Source of the DNA: Thermoplasmata archaeon
GTDB lineage: Archaea; Thermoplasmatota; DAOVMN01
NCBI GenBank assembly: GCA_030630685.1
Contig: DAOVMN010000132.1
Span: forward strand, 1 to 6,420
Reading direction: 5' to 3'
DNA length: 6,420 nucleotides
Part shown: piece after piece, positions 4,584 to 6,420 of the stretch
How positions within the stretch are numbered: position 1 is the stretch's first letter
How the letters are laid out: every line of letters begins with the position of its first letter
Program-made: the position numbers and the translations under genes
The notes under the pieces: model-generated
Told to the model about the DNA's origin: nothing
The model's input: the letters and a program-made list of their open reading frames with translations, nothing else
Database searches by the model: none

Positions 4584-6420
4584 ATGGTCAAGAAGGAAAA
4601 TATCCTGCTCGCCTTTGCCATTACCGGCCTTATGCTGCTCAACCTCCCGATGGGCCTCACTGGGTCAATGGGAGCCTCCGCCCTGGGAGAGGGAGGCACG
4701 GACGATGACATTGAGATGGATAGAGAAGCAGGAGGAGGCGGATTTGATTGGAATCAAATTCATGCTATGGTCATGGAAGAAAATGATACAAAGGTTGATG
4801 ATCCTTTCAATGTGACGATTTGTGAGGATGTGAAATGGAGTGCTTCGGAAGAGCGATATAAATCATCAGGTCACATTTTTGGAGAACTTCAAGAAATCCA
4901 TTGGGATGATGAACCCGAACCCTGTATTACCATTTCACGTGATGAATTCGATGATTACAATTCTGACGGGATAAACATGACGGTTAATCTGCTCGGAGAG
5001 TATCATCGAAACGCTTCAGGCAGCAATGAACTAAGACAGGCGTACAAGGAAATAACCATCGTGAGATCTAATCATCCCCCTGTAGCAGTGGGAATGATAA
5101 CAGACTCGGATGATGAAGAGAGCGGGAACTGGAGCGGATGGAAAAAGGCAAATGATTATAATGAACTGGTCTATTATACCAGTGCAGAGGGAGGTAGCAT
5201 AAAGTTCTATCTCAATGCCTCCGAGTCCCGGGACCCTGATGATGACGATATCGCAGAGTTCAGATGGGACTTGGACGGGAATGATCAATTCGGGGAGGAG
5301 AGCAGAGAGAGGAAGATGAATACCACGGTCTATCTTGGAGTAGGGGAGCACACCATCGGTCTCAAGGTGGGCGATGGATACTCCTGGTCACATGTTCTTG
5401 AAATTAATATCCTTATTCGTACTGCCCAAAAATATCCAGACCTCATTATTAGTGACATTGACATTGACAACCCTAATGGACTGGATGTATTCGAGAAGGG
5501 CGACAGGGCCAATATTGTCGCTTACATGAAGAATTTAGGGGACAACGAGAGTTCGGATAGTTTCGAGGTGTGCTTTGAGTACAAGTATGCGGATACCAAT
5601 GATAAGTATGAACATCTGGGCACCACAAGGGTTGAAGAAACAATATCGGTGAACGGGATTCTTTTGATTTTATTCCTATGGGACACAGGGAACGATGAGT
5701 TTGTACCAGGCAACTACTTATTCAGGGCCACCGTGGATTACAATGAGGAAGTAAAGGAACTCAGGGAGAAGAACAACGTGTTCGAGACGGGAAATGTGAC
5801 GCTCTATTATGGTCGGCCAGACCCTGAACTCTCCATTAAGGAGATTGTCGTTTCTGCAACACAGGTAAGGGTGAACGATATCATCTATATTAATATAACC
5901 ATCCAAAATACCGGAGATTGGGATGCCCGGTATGTGGATATCCTCTATTTTATCAATAATGATCTTCAATATTGTGGAACCATCTATAATATTGAAGCCG
6001 GTGGTGAGGAAACCTATCCCTTCGTGTTCTCATGGGATTGTACAGGCACATTCCTACTGAAATTCGAGGTAAAGGATGACAACAAACTGATTGAGATTAG
6101 CGATACCTATCATATTAGCGTCTGGGGTCATTATGTTCCACCTCCACCACCTCCTCCACCGCCGCCCCCGCCAACTGAATCTTCTGATGGCTTTAGTATT
6201 CAAACAATCTTAGCTATCGGCGTTGTAAGTCTGATCGCTATAATCATAGGTATTGTTATGATTCACGCCTCAAAAAAGAAAAAGAGAATATATTGGCATG
6301 AATCCGATTTCTTACTCGAGACTCTTTCACAGCCTCTTCTTGATCAATCGAACGCCTCTTTTAATCGAGCTGATATGATCTGTCCTTCCGAGCAATCAGG
6401 CGATACTTCTCATCACCAGG
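4584..6420 (+). CDS. Large secreted, membrane-anchored surface protein with PKD-like and two CARDB-like domains (3' partial)
   Basis: The frame from this ATG has no stop up to the window end (612 codons). Parts in order: a signal peptide (MVKK, then a hydrophobic core at about 7-22); a Gly/Asp-rich linker; an unassigned acidic region to about 160; a PKD-like domain at 165-278 with ASESRDPD, FRWDLDGN and GEHTIGLKVGDG; a CARDB-like domain at 285-407 starting PDLIISDIDI with KNLG and NNVFE; a second at 413-513 with NITIQNTGD and a DDNKLIE turn; twelve prolines (519-530); a membrane helix (about 541-561); and KKKKR. Many N-x-S/T sequons in the ectodomain suggest glycosylation. The layout predicts an extracellular stalk or adhesion protein tethered to the membrane; no enzyme motif or ligand is visible. 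GAGG lies six bases upstream. The sequence after residue 568 is compositionally different and may be read in the wrong frame, so the C-terminal end is uncertain. Confidence 0.85.
   Translation, partial: MVKKENILLAFAITGLMLLNLPMGLTGSMGASALGEGGTDDDIEMDREAGGGGFDWNQIHAMVMEENDTKVDDPFNVTICEDVKWSASEERYKSSGHIFGELQEIHWDDEPEPCITISRDEFDDYNSDGINMTVNLLGEYHRNASGSNELRQAYKEITIVRSNHPPVAVGMITDSDDEESGNWSGWKKANDYNELVYYTSAEGGSIKFYLNASESRDPDDDDIAEFRWDLDGNDQFGEESRERKMNTTVYLGVGEHTIGLKVGDGYSWSHVLEINILIRTAQKYPDLIISDIDIDNPNGLDVFEKGDRANIVAYMKNLGDNESSDSFEVCFEYKYADTNDKYEHLGTTRVEETISVNGILLILFLWDTGNDEFVPGNYLFRATVDYNEEVKELREKNNVFETGNVTLYYGRPDPELSIKEIVVSATQVRVNDIIYINITIQNTGDWDARYVDILYFINNDLQYCGTIYNIEAGGEETYPFVFSWDCTGTFLLKFEVKDDNKLIEISDTYHISVWGHYVPPPPPPPPPPPPTESSDGFSIQTILAIGVVSLIAIIIGIVMIHASKKKKRIYWHESDFLLETLSQPLLDQSNASFNRADMICPSEQSGDTSHHQ
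6138..6173 (+). repeat. Twelve-codon polyproline tract
   Basis: Twelve consecutive Pro codons using all four synonyms in irregular order (CCA, CCT, CCG, CCC), lying between the second CARDB-like domain and the membrane helix. The mixed codons argue for selection on the protein, a stiff extended spacer, rather than simple slippage of a triplet repeat. Translation of such a run normally depends on aIF5A. Confidence 0.85.

Overview
The window looks like chromosomal DNA from an archaeon, most likely an uncultured member of the Thermoplasmata/Thermoplasmatota. Three things point there. It encodes diphthamide and tRNA 2-thiolation enzymes of archaeal type. Its promoters carry AT-rich TATA boxes about 30-40 bases before start codons. 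Both ends hold surface proteins built as an extracellular stalk, one C-terminal membrane helix, a Lys/Arg stop-transfer cluster and a cytoplasmic tail. PKD and CARDB stalk domains of this kind are common in that phylum. The lineage is inferred from gene content; there is no rRNA to fix it. No CRISPR array, insertion sequence or tRNA gene was seen.

Layout. 1-339 (+) is the C-terminal end of a surface protein, followed by a T-run. 443-1676 (+) is a two-gene unit: a Dph6-type diphthine-ammonia ligase and, 10 bases later, a class I glutamine amidotransferase. Facing it on the minus strand is a block read from 4256 down to 1699: a 3-hydroxybutyryl-CoA dehydrogenase, a TtuA/Ncs6-type tRNA thiolase, a 75-residue acidic protein, and a PIN-domain RNase-like protein. 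The last two are probably translationally coupled and have their own promoter, whose TATA box overlaps the thiolase stop codon. 4257-4583 is a divergent intergenic region with a strong TATA box and a possible small structured transcript. From 4584 (+) a large secreted, membrane-anchored protein (signal peptide, PKD-like domain, two CARDB-like domains, 12-proline linker, membrane helix) stays open to the window end.

Functionally the centre of the window concerns translation: diphthamide on elongation factor 2, 2-thiouridine in tRNA, and a PIN nuclease that may act on RNA. The two most interesting points are the amidotransferase beside Dph6, which lacks several GMP-synthase signatures and could supply ammonia to Dph6, and the small acidic protein/PIN pair, which is arranged like a toxin-antitoxin module but whose small partner is not a recognised antitoxin type. 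The last 120 bases show a composition change just after an A6-G-A5 tract, so the end of the large surface protein may be frameshifted.
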